The notes under the pieces: model-generated
What the model was told of the DNA's origin: nothing
The model's input: only the letters and a program-made list of their open reading frames with translations
Database searches by the model: none
Part shown: one piece after another, positions 42,436 to 51,140 of the stretch
Layout: the number at the start of each line of letters is the position of its first letter
Position numbering within the stretch: position 1 is the first letter of the stretch
Assembly (NCBI RefSeq): GCF_000011905.1
Contig: NC_002936.3
Location: 1,405,721-1,469,720, forward strand
Direction: 5' to 3'
Length of the DNA: 64,000 nt
From: Dehalococcoides mccartyi 195
Lineage (GTDB): Bacteria > Chloroflexota > Dehalococcoidia > Dehalococcoidales > Dehalococcoidaceae
Translations under genes and position numbers: made by a program

Positions 42436-42746
42436 TACTTACCAATACCGAAGATGTAGCCGGACACAAGATTATAAAAAACCTGGGGCTGGTAAAAGGA
42501 AATACTATCCGGGCTAAACACATAGGCAAGGATATTCTGGCCGGATTAAGGAGCATTGTGGGTGGTGAAATTGAGGAATATACCCAGATGCTGGACGAAG
42601 CCCGGAATGAAGCCATACGGCGCATGGAAGCCGAAGCCAAGGAAAAGGGGGCTAACGCTATTATTTGTGTCCGCTTTTCAACCTCGGCGGTTATGCAAAA
42701 TGCTTCCGAAGTAATGGCCTACGGCACAGCCGTAATAGTGGAATAA
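42432..42746 (+). CDS. YbjQ-family (heavy-metal-binding domain) protein
   Basis: 104 residues: TNTEDVAGHKIIKNLGLVKGNTIRAKHIGKD, LRSIVGGEIEEYTQMLDEAR and ANAIICVRFSTSAVM. The YbjQ/UPF0145 fold forms pentamers; the heavy-metal name comes from loose similarity and its function is unknown. It overlaps the AbrB-like gene by four bases. Confidence 0.9.
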   Translation: MILTNTEDVAGHKIIKNLGLVKGNTIRAKHIGKDILAGLRSIVGGEIEEYTQMLDEARNEAIRRMEAEAKEKGANAIICVRFSTSAVMQNASEVMAYGTAVIVE

Positions 42747-42762
42747 AAGGCAGGAAAATAAA

Positions 42763-42954
42763 ATGGATATTAACTGGGCACTTATTGCCCCTCTGATTGT
42801 CCTCCAGCTGATACTGCTTATTATAGCAGTGGTGGATTTAGTCAAACGCCCCAAAGTCCGCTGGGACAACAAGTGGGTCTGGGCGGTAATAATCGTATTT
42901 GTAAACATTATAGGCCCGATAATCTACCTGACTCTGGGCCGGGAGGAAGACTAA
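42763..42954 (+). CDS. Two-helix membrane protein with PLDc_N domain
   Basis: 63 residues: two hydrophobic helices (ALIAPLIVLQLILLIIAVVD and KWVWAVIIVFVNIIGPIIYL) ending TLGREED. This is the PLDc_N domain otherwise found at the N-terminus of cardiolipin synthases, here alone. In such operons it is often next to ABC transporters, perhaps as an accessory subunit. Confidence 0.85.
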   Translation: MDINWALIAPLIVLQLILLIIAVVDLVKRPKVRWDNKWVWAVIIVFVNIIGPIIYLTLGREED

Positions 42955-42957
42955 ACC

Positions 42958-43899
42958 TTGGATGCCATACTCTGCCAAAAGCTGACCAAAAAATTCGGTG
43001 ATTTTACCACCCTGGACGGGCTGGACCTGGCGGTTGAAAAAAACCGGGTTTTCGGGTTTTTAGGCCCGAACGGGGCAGGCAAGACTACTGCCGTCCGGAT
43101 GCTGACCGGCCTTTCCCAGCCCACCTCAGGCAAGGCTTACGTATCCGGCGAGGAGGTAACACCCCGAAACCTGTCACTCCGATCCAAGATTGGCTTTCTG
43201 CCGGACGTACCTGCCTTTTACGGCTGGATGACAGGACGTGAATTTATGCTTTTTTCTGGCGAACTCCACAAATTAGCTCCCAAAGATAATAATCTGCGGG
43301 CAGACGAACTGCTGGAGCTGGTAGACCTGAAAGAGGCCGGTAAACGCCGGGTGGGCGGGTACTCGCGGGGCATGAAACAGCGGCTGGGTATTGCCCAGGC
43401 CCTGGTAAACAAACCCGAAGTGCTATTTATGGACGAACCCACCTCTGCCCTTGACCCTATGGGGCGGAGAGATGTGCTGAACCTTATTGAGCGCCTAAGC
43501 GGGGATACCACTGTTTTCATGTCCACCCATATACTTTCAGACGTGGAAAGGGTATGTGACCGGGTAGCTATTATAAGCGAAGGCAAACTGATAACATCGG
43601 CCAGCGTGGAGGAGCTTAAACGCAAATACTCCACTTCGGCCTTTGAGATACAGTTTGAGGAAGAACCCACCCCCATTCTGACCCAGCTTCTGAAAATGCC
43701 TTATGTCAAAACAGCCGAGGTCCGAACCGAAGGTGACCTGAAGGTGGTGTATGTTCAGGCCAGTGACCTTGCCAAAGCCAAAACTGAAATACCCGGCATA
43801 ATTGCCCAAAGCGGGCTGACCCTGACCCATTATGAACTTACCACCCCCAGTATTGAAGATGTATTTATCCAGCTTGTAGGGAATGGTGCGAAGGCATGA
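42958..43899 (+). CDS. ABC transporter ATP-binding protein
   Basis: 313 residues. Walker A GPNGAGKTTAV, signature YSRGMKQRLGIAQAL, Walker B VLFMDEPTSALDP and the His switch MSTHILSDV. The C-terminal 80 residues follow the pattern of export-type ATPases (CcmA/NatA). The start is TTG 42958 with GGAGGAAG about nine bases upstream. It overlaps the permease gene by four bases. The substrate is unknown. Confidence 0.94.
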   Translation: MDAILCQKLTKKFGDFTTLDGLDLAVEKNRVFGFLGPNGAGKTTAVRMLTGLSQPTSGKAYVSGEEVTPRNLSLRSKIGFLPDVPAFYGWMTGREFMLFSGELHKLAPKDNNLRADELLELVDLKEAGKRRVGGYSRGMKQRLGIAQALVNKPEVLFMDEPTSALDPMGRRDVLNLIERLSGDTTVFMSTHILSDVERVCDRVAIISEGKLITSASVEELKRKYSTSAFEIQFEEEPTPILTQLLKMPYVKTAEVRTEGDLKVVYVQASDLAKAKTEIPGIIAQSGLTLTHYELTTPSIEDVFIQLVGNGAKA

Positions 43900-44657
43900 G
43901 CGGACTGATACCTTTATTTAAAAAAGAACTGAAGGAGCAGTGGAAAACCTATAAGACACTTATAGTAGCCATTGCCTTTGCCTTCTTCGGCATATCCACC
44001 CCGCTCATTCTGGCCTACCTGCCCCAGATTATTGAGATGAGCGGGCAGGGGGGCGACATACCGGTGGTAATGCCTGACCCCACCCCCCTTATGTCTATGC
44101 AGGAATTCGGTCAGACCATGCTGCAGGTAGGGGTGCTTATCTGCATTCTGATTGCCATGGGTGCAATTTCCGGGGAACGGGATAAGGGTACGGCCATGCT
44201 GACTCTGTCCAAACCGGTCAGCCGGGGGGCATTTGTAATGTCCAAGTATCTGGCTCTGGGACTGCTGGTGCTGGTTTCCATGCTGCTGGGCGCCGGGCTG
44301 TGTTACTGGTACACCGTTATGCTGATAGGCGACTTTTCATTTATGCCTTTTCTGGGCAGCACCCTGCTGATGAGCCTGTTTTTGCTTTTGTGTCTGGCAG
44401 TTACCCTGTTTTTCTCCAGCTTCTTTAAAAGCTCTCTGGCGGCCGGAGGCACTGCTCTGGTAATTCTGATAGCCCAGGGTCTGGCAACCCAGCTGCCCTG
44501 GATAGGTCAATTTCTGCCCGGCAACCTTTCCAGCTGGTCTACCCGGCTGCTCTCAGCAAGCAGCGACCCGGCCTGGGGGGCATTGGCGGTAAGCATAGCC
44601 ATTATTGGTCTTTGTCTGTATTTTGCCCGTATCAGGCTGGAGAGAAAAGAGTTATAA
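43896..44657 (+). CDS. ABC-2 type permease
   Basis: 253 residues, six helices, with the long extracytoplasmic loop after helix 1 and the conserved GERDKGTAMLTLSKPVSRGAFVMSKYLAL cytoplasmic coupling segment. It pairs with the ATPase upstream (4-base overlap) to form an exporter with no solute-binding protein, so it works in export, possibly of a lipid, peptide or drug. Confidence 0.93.
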   Translation: MSGLIPLFKKELKEQWKTYKTLIVAIAFAFFGISTPLILAYLPQIIEMSGQGGDIPVVMPDPTPLMSMQEFGQTMLQVGVLICILIAMGAISGERDKGTAMLTLSKPVSRGAFVMSKYLALGLLVLVSMLLGAGLCYWYTVMLIGDFSFMPFLGSTLLMSLFLLLCLAVTLFFSSFFKSSLAAGGTALVILIAQGLATQLPWIGQFLPGNLSSWSTRLLSASSDPAWGALAVSIAIIGLCLYFARIRLERKEL

Positions 44658-44690
44658 TAGGAGAGAAAATGTGAAGGAAGGTTGAAGGAG

Positions 44691-46031
44691 ATGCCTGAGA
44701 AAGAGCTGAACCCTGAACCCGATAATTCCAGAGAACCCCATGATGAAGACTTTGAACCTCTAGACAAAAATAACGAGTTTTCCAAAGAAAACTCTGAACC
44801 CGCAGATGAATATGAAGAACCTCCGCTGGAACCTGAAACCCCGGCGGAGGTTTCCCAATCAGAGAAAATACCGGGCTACTACTTTTACCGCCGTAAACAA
44901 GCTAAGACCAAACTAAAAGGCAGGCACTCCAAAATGCCTGCCTGGTTTAACATAAGCCTGGCGGTACTGATTGTACTGGGCGTAATCTTCGGCAGCTGGG
45001 GGCTGACAGCCGGGCATTTCCCGCCTTGGGGTATAGCGGTTGATGTCTCCATTTCCCCGTCCGGTGGGGGAACAGTAAACCTAAGCCCGGATAAATCTTC
45101 TTACAGCCGCGGCTCAAGTATTAACCTGAATGCGGTGGCGGCTGCCGGTTACCGTTTTGACCACTGGAGCGGAGACTTAAGCGGTACTAACCCAGCCGTA
45201 AGCCTCAGCCTGAACTCATCTAAGAATATAGTAGCCAATTTTGTAAGGCAGTTTCAGCTTAACATAAGCACCTCACCCCAGGCAGGGGGCAGTCTAAGCA
45301 CAGTCAGCGGCAGCTTTGATGCCGGGTCTGTCATAGAGCTAAGCGCTAATCCTATGCAGGGTTACCGTTTTGACCACTGGAGCGGAGATTTAAGCGGTAC
45401 TGACCCCTCCATCAGCTTTATAATGGATGCCAACAAGACTATTGTGGCTAATTTCGTACCCCTGCTGCTGCTTGCGGTTAATATCTCACCGAATGCCGCC
45501 GGTATTGTCACCCCGGAAGGGGACTATTTTGACTACGGGGCCAGCATAACCCTGACAGCCCAGGCCGCCCCCGGCTACCAGTTTATAGGCTGGACAGGAG
45601 ACCTGACTACTAATCTGACTACTATAAACATTACGATGGATAAAAATTACACCTTAACCGCCAACTTTGCACCGGTTATCCAGACCACTTCTTTAGTACT
45701 GCCTAACCGTATCGGCGAATCTACCTGGATAAGCTGGAGCAAGGAGCTTCTGAAAGACCAGTACATAGTCATCAATTCCAGCCTGACCGGTGCCTTTAAC
45801 CTGTCGGATTCAAGCCACCTCTGGCGGGTAGAAGTATTCGGTCCGGACGGAGAACATATTGAAAACTGGTTCGGCGACTACTGGCTGACCCCGGAACATA
45901 TTTTTGCTTTTACCGCCCAGGTAAGCGGTACCTATATGCTGAAAATATCCCACTACAGTTCATTTATAAAAGACCTAAATATGTCATTCAGTCCCGGGGG
46001 CTGGGTGATAAGCGGTTATTCCTGGAGCTAA
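44691..46031 (+). CDS. Surface protein with acidic cytoplasmic tail and three InlB-type repeats
   Basis: 446 residues from ATG 44691. A very acidic, Pro/Glu-rich N-terminus (1-60) and a basic stop-transfer stretch precede one helix (about 86-105). Three extracytoplasmic repeats of about 70 residues follow (about 117-185, 188-256, 261-327), each with the [YF]RFDHW-like G-D-L core and ending in (V)ANF, typical of bacterial 'InlB B-repeat' domains. The C-terminal 120 residues are beta-rich and Trp-rich with no family recognised. Repeats 1 and 2 share a 42-base near-identical stretch. Topology: tail inside, repeats outside. Function unknown; adhesion is a guess. Confidence 0.85.
   Translation: MPEKELNPEPDNSREPHDEDFEPLDKNNEFSKENSEPADEYEEPPLEPETPAEVSQSEKIPGYYFYRRKQAKTKLKGRHSKMPAWFNISLAVLIVLGVIFGSWGLTAGHFPPWGIAVDVSISPSGGGTVNLSPDKSSYSRGSSINLNAVAAAGYRFDHWSGDLSGTNPAVSLSLNSSKNIVANFVRQFQLNISTSPQAGGSLSTVSGSFDAGSVIELSANPMQGYRFDHWSGDLSGTDPSISFIMDANKTIVANFVPLLLLAVNISPNAAGIVTPEGDYFDYGASITLTAQAAPGYQFIGWTGDLTTNLTTINITMDKNYTLTANFAPVIQTTSLVLPNRIGESTWISWSKELLKDQYIVINSSLTGAFNLSDSSHLWRVEVFGPDGEHIENWFGDYWLTPEHIFAFTAQVSGTYMLKISHYSSFIKDLNMSFSPGGWVISGYSWS
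45147..45401 (+). repeat. 42-base direct repeat inside the InlB-repeat gene
   Basis: Copies at 45147-45188 and 45360-45401 differ by one base. The period is 213 bases (71 codons), so the domain duplication is in frame and fairly recent. Confidence 0.9.
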
Positions 46032-46096
46032 CGCAAAGACCTGTAACTGCTAAACTCAGACCGGTATAGAGGCAAGACCTATGCCGGTCTTTGCGT
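46031..46096 (+). terminator. Overlapping alternative hairpins after the surface-protein gene
   Basis: Stem A pairs 46058-46069 with 46079-46090 (AGACCGGTATAG/CTATGCCGGTCT, one G-T). Stem B pairs ACGCAAAGACC (46031-46041) with GGTCTTTGCGT (46086-46096), an 11-base perfect match. They share the strand 46086-46090, so they exclude one another. Either could stop transcription, but the T-run is short. Confidence 0.5.
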
Positions 46097-46123
46097 TAAC
46101 ACATATAGCCTAAGGAGAGAAAG

Positions 46124-46567
46124 ATGAAAGCCAGTCAGGGAAGTATAGGCAGAGTATTTATAATACGGCTGGAAGACGGCGATAAAGTACCGTCCTGCCT
46201 GGAAGATTTTGCCCGCACCCAGCATATAAGCCATGCCCAGGTGGTGCTTATCGGGGGAATTGAGGGAGGACAGGTGGTGGTAGGACCGCGCCAAAGCCGT
46301 GAGTACCCGCCTGAGCCGGTGCTGATACCCCTTGACGGAGCCCATGAAGTGGCCGGGGTAGGTATAATAACGCCTGATGAAAGCGGTAACCCCAAGCTGC
46401 ATATCCACGCAGCTCTTGGGCGAATGGGTAAAACAACCACCGGCTGCCTGAGGCCGGGGGTAAACACCTGGATTGTGGGTGAGGCGGTTATGTATGAAAT
46501 ACTGGGGGCAAAGGCCATCCGCCGCTTTGATGAAAAAACCCAGTTCAGCCTGCTCCAACCAGAATAA
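46124..46567 (+). CDS. PPC/DUF296-domain protein
   Basis: 147 residues: the whole protein is one PPC (plants and prokaryotes conserved) domain: GRVFIIRLEDGDKVPSCLEDFA, AQVVLIGGIEGGQVVVGPRQ, HEVAGVGIITPDESGNPKLH, HIHAALGRMG, VGEAVMYEILGAKAIR. The prokaryotic proteins form trimers; the role is not established, and a metal site of His residues (KLHIHAALG) is likely. The ribosome site is AAGGAG. Confidence 0.92.
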   Translation: MKASQGSIGRVFIIRLEDGDKVPSCLEDFARTQHISHAQVVLIGGIEGGQVVVGPRQSREYPPEPVLIPLDGAHEVAGVGIITPDESGNPKLHIHAALGRMGKTTTGCLRPGVNTWIVGEAVMYEILGAKAIRRFDEKTQFSLLQPE

Positions 46568-46638
46568 CCCTTTTTCAGGTTTAAGGCTGATAACACTACG
46601 GGGAAGCAATTAAGTTTGCTTTGAAGGATACTGCATCA

Positions 46639-46671
46639 AAACTGCCGTTTGGGAATGCCAAACAGCAGTCT
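46639..46671 (-). terminator. Possible terminator between PPC and desulforedoxin genes
   Basis: Stem CTGCCGTTTGG/CCAAACAGCAG (46642-46652 with 46658-46668) with mismatches; on the minus strand TTTTGATG follows. Weak. Confidence 0.4.
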
Positions 46672-46727
46672 AATGATAATCTGACGCCCTCTTTTAAAAC
46701 TTAAACAGAGGAGGTACCAAATCAGGA

Positions 46728-46895
46728 CTACTCACCGCTGGAATCAGGCAGGTTTACCGGGGCTTTATACGAGTCTTCTATCCGTTTCATATCCTGCCCG
46801 CAGCAGACCAGCGTTCCGCCGCCTACCTTAATAACACGTACAATATTGCCGCATATGTCACACTTGTAGGTTTCACCCAGCTGTTTTACACCCAT
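46728..46895 (-). CDS. Desulforedoxin-like rubredoxin-type iron protein
   Basis: 55 residues, ATG 46893-46895, with ribosome site GGAGG nine bases upstream. It begins MGVKQLGETYKCDICGNIVR and continues to LVCCGQDMKRIED, the full desulforedoxin (desulfoferrodoxin N-terminal) domain: CxxC plus adjacent CC bind one Fe as Fe(Cys)4. The superoxide-reducing centre II domain is absent, so this is a stand-alone desulforedoxin, probably a small electron carrier or an oxygen-stress protein. A 15-residue tail (YKAPVNLPDSSGE) is extra. It runs with the small membrane protein gene at 46928-47137. Confidence 0.88.
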   Translation of the reverse strand: MGVKQLGETYKCDICGNIVRVIKVGGGTLVCCGQDMKRIEDSYKAPVNLPDSSGE

Positions 46896-46927
46896 TCCCG
46901 GAAGCCTCCGTTTCGTTAAGAATACAG

Positions 46928-47137
46928 CTAGTCTTTTTTGACAGGTTTAATAATTATTTCTTCTTCGTATTCTTCGGGTTCGCGGATAAGTTTGAAACCC
47001 AGCAGAAACAGCCCCATAAAAAGCAGCCCGCCCACAATAAAGAGCGGCCAGTAAATTATACCCGCCAGCATAATGAAGAAACACACCAGAAGAACAATAG
47101 TATAAGCTATAACATGGGTACGAAAGTATTCCAGCAT
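46928..47137 (-). CDS. Small two-helix membrane protein
   Basis: 69 residues: two hydrophobic helices (IAYTIVLLVCFFIMLAGIIY and LFIVGGLLFMGLFLLGFKLI) and an acidic then basic tail (EPEEYEEEIIIKPVKKD). Ribosome site GGGAGG. Immediately upstream of the desulforedoxin gene (32 bases), probably one transcript. No family recognised. Confidence 0.7.
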   Translation of the reverse strand: MLEYFRTHVIAYTIVLLVCFFIMLAGIIYWPLFIVGGLLFMGLFLLGFKLIREPEEYEEEIIIKPVKKD

Positions 47138-47259
47138 ATCTGTAACCTCCCGCCAAAGGACTGTAGATATATATTATACCAGTCCGCTTAAGAAACATAG
47201 CCGGAAAACAGACAATATTTAACTGCCAGAGTGAAAATAAAAACAGCCGGAGAAAAAAT

Positions 47260-47335
47260 TGGTACCCCCAAGGGGATTCGAACCCCTGTTGACGGCGTGA
47301 AAGGCCGCTGTCCTGGGCCTCTAGACGATGGGGGC
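47260..47335 (-). tRNA. tRNA-Glu, anticodon TTC
   Basis: 76 bases including CCA. Acceptor GCCCCCA/TGGGGGT, D-arm with GTCTAGAGGCCCAGGAC, anticodon stem GCGGC/GCCGT around loop CTTTCAC, T-arm AGGGG-TTCGAAT-CCCCT. Confidence 0.96.
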
Positions 47336-47348
47336 ACACAGGGTAATC

Positions 47349-47377
47349 AGTATAGCAAAACTAAGGGTAGCTGGCAA
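47349..47377 (-). promoter_or_regulatory. tRNA-Glu promoter
   Basis: Minus strand: -35 TTGCCA (47372-47377), 17-base spacer, -10 TATACT (47349-47354), 13 bases before the tRNA and just after the argC stop. Confidence 0.7.
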
Positions 47378-47384
47378 ACTGAAG

Positions 47385-48410
47385 CTAGGGCAGGGCAGCT
47401 ATAGCTTTGAGGCCGGTATCTTCAGATAGTCCCAGCATAATATTCATATTCTGTACAGCCTGTCCTGCCGCACCTTTTACCAGATTATCTATACAGCTTA
47501 TGACTATCAGCCGTTCATTCAGGGCATCTACCACCGGGTAAATAAAGCACATATTGGTACCGCGGGTATAACGGGTGTGGGGCGGCTCGGCGGTTATCTT
47601 TACAAAAGGCTCGTCTTTGTAAAAACGGCGGTAAATCTCTTTGACTTCTTCGTCTGTAACCGGCTGTTTCAAGCGGGCATAGGCACTGGAAAGTATACCC
47701 CGGCTCATGGGTACCAGATGGGGGCAGAAAGTAACCCGAGGTATTACTCCCCCGCCAACCAGAGAAAGCTCCTGCACTATTTCCGGCTGGTGGCGGTGAG
47801 TGCCAATGGAATAAGCGCAAACATCTTCGCTGGCTTCACAAAATATATTTTTAGCAGTAGGTGTCCGCCCTGAACCGGAAAGCCCGGACTTGGCATCTAC
47901 AATGGCATTTGGCTCTATCAGGTCCATTTTAAAAGCCGGGGCCAGCCCGAGTATGGCAGAGGTGGGGTAACAGCCCGGGTTTGCCACCAGACGGGCACTG
48001 GCAATATCCTTGCGCTTAAGTTCAGGCAGACCATACACCGCTTCGGCAAGAAGCTCCGGACAGGGATGCTCAAACCCGTACCATGCCTGATACAGTGGAG
48101 GGTCTTTCAGGCGGAAATCAGCGCTGATATCTATAACCCGCATACCCTTTGAGAGCAAATCAGGTACCAGTGACGCCCCTTCCTTGTGGGGCAAGGCCAT
48201 AAAGGCAATATCCACTTCCCCTTCCAGACTTTCAGTAATAGGTAAATCAAGGCTGTGCAGGTAAGGAAATGCATCCGAAAGCTTTTTCCCGGCCAGACTC
48301 CGCCCGGTTACCGAACAAAGCTCCACCGAGGGGTGGCTTGCCAAAATACGGGCAAGCTCCAGCCCGGCATAACCGGTTACGTTTATAATACCTGCTTTAT
48401 ATTTTTTCAT
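47385..48410 (-). CDS. argC: N-acetyl-gamma-glutamyl-phosphate reductase
   Basis: Third step of arginine synthesis, NADPH dependent. 341 residues: GIINVTGYAGLELARILASHP (Rossmann start), VDIAFMALPHKEGA, VIDISADFRLKDPPLYQAWYG, VANPGCYPTSAILGLAP with the catalytic Cys, DAKSGLSGSGRTPTAKNIF, HRHQPEI. Complete and ordinary. Other arg genes are not in the window. Confidence 0.97.
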   Translation of the reverse strand: MKKYKAGIINVTGYAGLELARILASHPSVELCSVTGRSLAGKKLSDAFPYLHSLDLPITESLEGEVDIAFMALPHKEGASLVPDLLSKGMRVIDISADFRLKDPPLYQAWYGFEHPCPELLAEAVYGLPELKRKDIASARLVANPGCYPTSAILGLAPAFKMDLIEPNAIVDAKSGLSGSGRTPTAKNIFCEASEDVCAYSIGTHRHQPEIVQELSLVGGGVIPRVTFCPHLVPMSRGILSSAYARLKQPVTDEEVKEIYRRFYKDEPFVKITAEPPHTRYTRGTNMCFIYPVVDALNERLIVISCIDNLVKGAAGQAVQNMNIMLGLSEDTGLKAIAALP

Positions 48411-48465
48411 CTGCTTTTCCCATTAAAAGATGCTAAAAGTATAGCACATCCGGCCGCAGCCGAAG

Positions 48466-50169
48466 CTACTCCGGTTTACCCATATTCCGCAGGCTGTTTA
48501 AAATGTACTGGATTTCAATGGTGGTCATGCCGAAGCGGTGCATGGCGTGGCGTGAAAGTTCCAGACCCACCTCAAACTCAGGCTGGACTACCTCGCTGAC
48601 ACCCATTTTTTTCAGCTTTTCGGCCTGGATGTCACTGGAAACTCTGGCTACTATATCCAGCCGGTCGTTTATCTTGCGGGCATTTTTAACCACCTGTTCG
48701 GTATCCGCAAAACCGGGCATGGCGCATATAAGCAGGCGGGCTTTATCCAGGCGGGCAAACCTGAGTATTTCGGGATTAGCGGCATCACCGTAGATAGCGG
48801 GGGCTTTCTGGCGGCGGAGTTCGGCTATGGTCTGGGGGTCTAAATCTATAACCAGAAAGGGGAAATTGCGGCGGTTCATCACCCGGGTCAGAGTCTTGGC
48901 AACACCCCCCTGCGAACAGATAACCGCATGGTTGGAAATATCCAAATCCATAAACTCCGCCTGGCCGGAGGTACGCAAACTGACCAGCTTGCTGGCCAGC
49001 GGCCACTGGCTGACCTTTCGGTAAGCCGCACCGCTGAAACTTAAGGCAAAAGGGGTGATTATCATGGTAATAACGGCACTGCTGATGGTAATGGCATAAA
49101 TACTGTCTGAAATAACTGATGATGCCAGACCCACCCCGGCCAGTACAAAGCTGAATTCACCTATCTGCATCAGGCCGATACCGGTAGTAAAAGAGGTCTG
49201 GAAGGTATAGCCGAACAGCCAGGGGACTGCCCCGGCCACCAGACTTTTGATAACCAGCAAAAATACCACTACCAGCAGAACCAGACCTATATTTTCCACT
49301 GCAAAGTTAAGGTTTGCCAGCATACCCAGAGAAACAAAGAACAAAGCCCCGAAAATATCCCTAAGGGGGATTATATCTGCCAGTGCCTGCTTGGCATACA
49401 TAGACTGCCCGATAAGAAGCCCGGCTATAAAAGCCCCAACCGCCGGTGAAAGCCCCAGCGCAGTTGCCCCCAGGGCCGCCCCCAGGGACAGGGTGATAAC
49501 AGACAGCAGAAAAAGCTCGTGCGAATGGGAAGCCACTCTCCCCAGCAGACGGGGGAAAACCCAAAATCCCAAACCAAACATGGCCAGAATAAAGGCCGCC
49601 GCTTTAGCAAAGGCAACACCTATGGTCAGGCCGATGTCCCCGCCTTCACCCCCCAAAGCCGGCAAGATAATCATCAGGGGAATAAGGCAGATATCCTGCA
49701 CCAGCAGGATGCCCAGCATCACCCGCCCGTGAGGGGCTTCGGCTTCACCCTTGTCCATAAGTATTTTAAGGACTATCAGGGTAGAGGAAAGAGAGACCAT
49801 AAACCCGAAGAAGATAGAGGCGTTTATATCCCAGCCAAGGCCTCTGCCCAGCAAAAACCCGAACCCGGCGGTAACCACTATCTGGATAAGGCCGCCCAGC
49901 ACCGCCACCTTTCCCACCCGCTTAAGCTCATCCAGCGAAAAGTCCAGGCCAAGGGTAAAAAGGAGCAGAATAACGCCGACTGTAGCCATGGATTCAATAA
50001 CACCCGGAGACTGAACCAGACCAAAACCGTTTGGCCCTATGGCTATTCCCGCCCCCAGATAACCCAAAAGGAGCGGCAGTCTGAAGCGGCGTGCCAGTAA
50101 ACCGGCCAGAACGGCCGATACAAGCACAATGATTAAGTCCAGCCCGAAGCTGGAGCCTAATTCTTCCAA
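48466..50169 (-). CDS. Kef/CPA2-type cation:proton antiporter with TrkA-N domain
   Basis: About 567 residues from TTG 50169, which has AAGGAG six bases upstream; an ATG at 50217 would add 16 residues but has no such site. About 12-13 helices (GYLGAGIAIGPNGFGLVQSPG, FTLGLDFSLDELK, SLSSTLIVLKILMDKG, SPAVGAFIAGLLIGQS), then a TrkA-N (RCK) domain from about 420 (NHAVICSQGGVAKTLTRVM ... FLVIDLDPQ). It should exchange K+ or Na+ for protons under nucleotide control. Confidence 0.92.
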   Translation of the reverse strand: MEELGSSFGLDLIIVLVSAVLAGLLARRFRLPLLLGYLGAGIAIGPNGFGLVQSPGVIESMATVGVILLLFTLGLDFSLDELKRVGKVAVLGGLIQIVVTAGFGFLLGRGLGWDINASIFFGFMVSLSSTLIVLKILMDKGEAEAPHGRVMLGILLVQDICLIPLMIILPALGGEGGDIGLTIGVAFAKAAAFILAMFGLGFWVFPRLLGRVASHSHELFLLSVITLSLGAALGATALGLSPAVGAFIAGLLIGQSMYAKQALADIIPLRDIFGALFFVSLGMLANLNFAVENIGLVLLVVVFLLVIKSLVAGAVPWLFGYTFQTSFTTGIGLMQIGEFSFVLAGVGLASSVISDSIYAITISSAVITMIITPFALSFSGAAYRKVSQWPLASKLVSLRTSGQAEFMDLDISNHAVICSQGGVAKTLTRVMNRRNFPFLVIDLDPQTIAELRRQKAPAIYGDAANPEILRFARLDKARLLICAMPGFADTEQVVKNARKINDRLDIVARVSSDIQAEKLKKMGVSEVVQPEFEVGLELSRHAMHRFGMTTIEIQYILNSLRNMGKPE

Positions 50170-50284
50170 TGCCCTCTCCTTATGCGGGGGAAAATCGGGG
50201 ATGTCATATTCTAACATATAGACCCGTACTTTCTACACAGGCTTTTGTAACTAACACCCCAAGATAGCCAAAATATTTTCTGAA

Positions 50285-50313
50285 TTGGCATTTGGCTAAA
50301 TAATGTCTATACT
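50285..50313 (+). promoter_or_regulatory. Promoter of the MBL hydrolase, nearly leaderless
   Basis: -35 TTGGCA (50285-50290), 17-base spacer, -10 TATACT (50308-50313). The expected start of transcription leaves about 3-6 bases before ATG 50325. Confidence 0.7.
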
Positions 50314-50324
50314 AAGTGTCTGAT

Positions 50325-51098
50325 ATGAGCTACACCGAAGAAACCAACAGCATCACTTTTCTAGGTACAGGCGGGGCCAGATTTATGGTCAGCCGCCAGA
50401 TACTGGCTTCGGGCGGAATCTGGCTGAACCTTGACGGCAAACGGTTCCTGATTGACCCCGGCCCAGGCAGTATTGTGCAGGTATGCCGTCTGGGCTTAAA
50501 CCCGGAAAACCTGAGCGCTATCCTTTTGTCCCACCGCCATCTGGACCACTCCGGTGATGTAAACGTAATGATAGAGGCCATGACCCAGGGCGGCTTTAAC
50601 AAAAACGGCCATTTTCTGGCCCCTGAAGATGCCCTGGATAACGAACCGGTTATATACTCGTATCTAAGGCCGTTTCTGAATGACCTGACTGTGCTTGAGG
50701 AAGAACACGAATACAATCTGGACGGGATAAAGGTTTTCACTACCCGGCGTCATCAGCACCCGGTGGAAACCTACGGGTTTATATTTGAATCTTGCGGAAA
50801 GCGCATAGGCTACGTAAGTGATACCCGCTACTTTGAAGATATGCCCCAGATTTATGCCGGCTGTGACGTACTGATAATAAATGTTGTTCTTAGGGAATCT
50901 ATAGAACGCATTTATCATTTGAGCATAGCGGATGCTGCCAAACTTATCAGCGGGGCTAAACCCAAAACAGCCATACTTACCCACTTCGGACTGCAGCTTT
51001 TCCGGGCAGACCCGGCCAGGATGGCAGCCAAAGTTGAAACCGAAACCGGCATACCTGTCATAGCCGCCGCAGATGATTTGCTGTTTAAGCTGGAATAA
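50325..51098 (+). CDS. Metallo-beta-lactamase-fold hydrolase
   Basis: 257 residues from ATG 50325; GTG 50316 lies too close to the -10 box. Di-zinc motif LLSHRHLDHSGDVN (HxHxDH), further ligands in RRHQHPVE, YVSDTRYF and ILTHFGLQL. It resembles MBL phosphodiesterases of the ribonuclease Z/PQQB type, but the substrate is not clear. No ribosome site. It is followed after 42 bases by the radical SAM gene. Confidence 0.9.
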   Translation: MSYTEETNSITFLGTGGARFMVSRQILASGGIWLNLDGKRFLIDPGPGSIVQVCRLGLNPENLSAILLSHRHLDHSGDVNVMIEAMTQGGFNKNGHFLAPEDALDNEPVIYSYLRPFLNDLTVLEEEHEYNLDGIKVFTTRRHQHPVETYGFIFESCGKRIGYVSDTRYFEDMPQIYAGCDVLIINVVLRESIERIYHLSIADAAKLISGAKPKTAILTHFGLQLFRADPARMAAKVETETGIPVIAAADDLLFKLE

Positions 51099-51140
51099 AA
51101 GCAAACCATATTTTAACGGACTTGTCCCAGAGAGGAACTT

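Noticed and set aside
46710..46719. AGAGGAGGTA as a ribosome site on the plus strand
   Set aside because: No start codon follows at a usable distance; it lies just past the stop of the minus-strand desulforedoxin gene.
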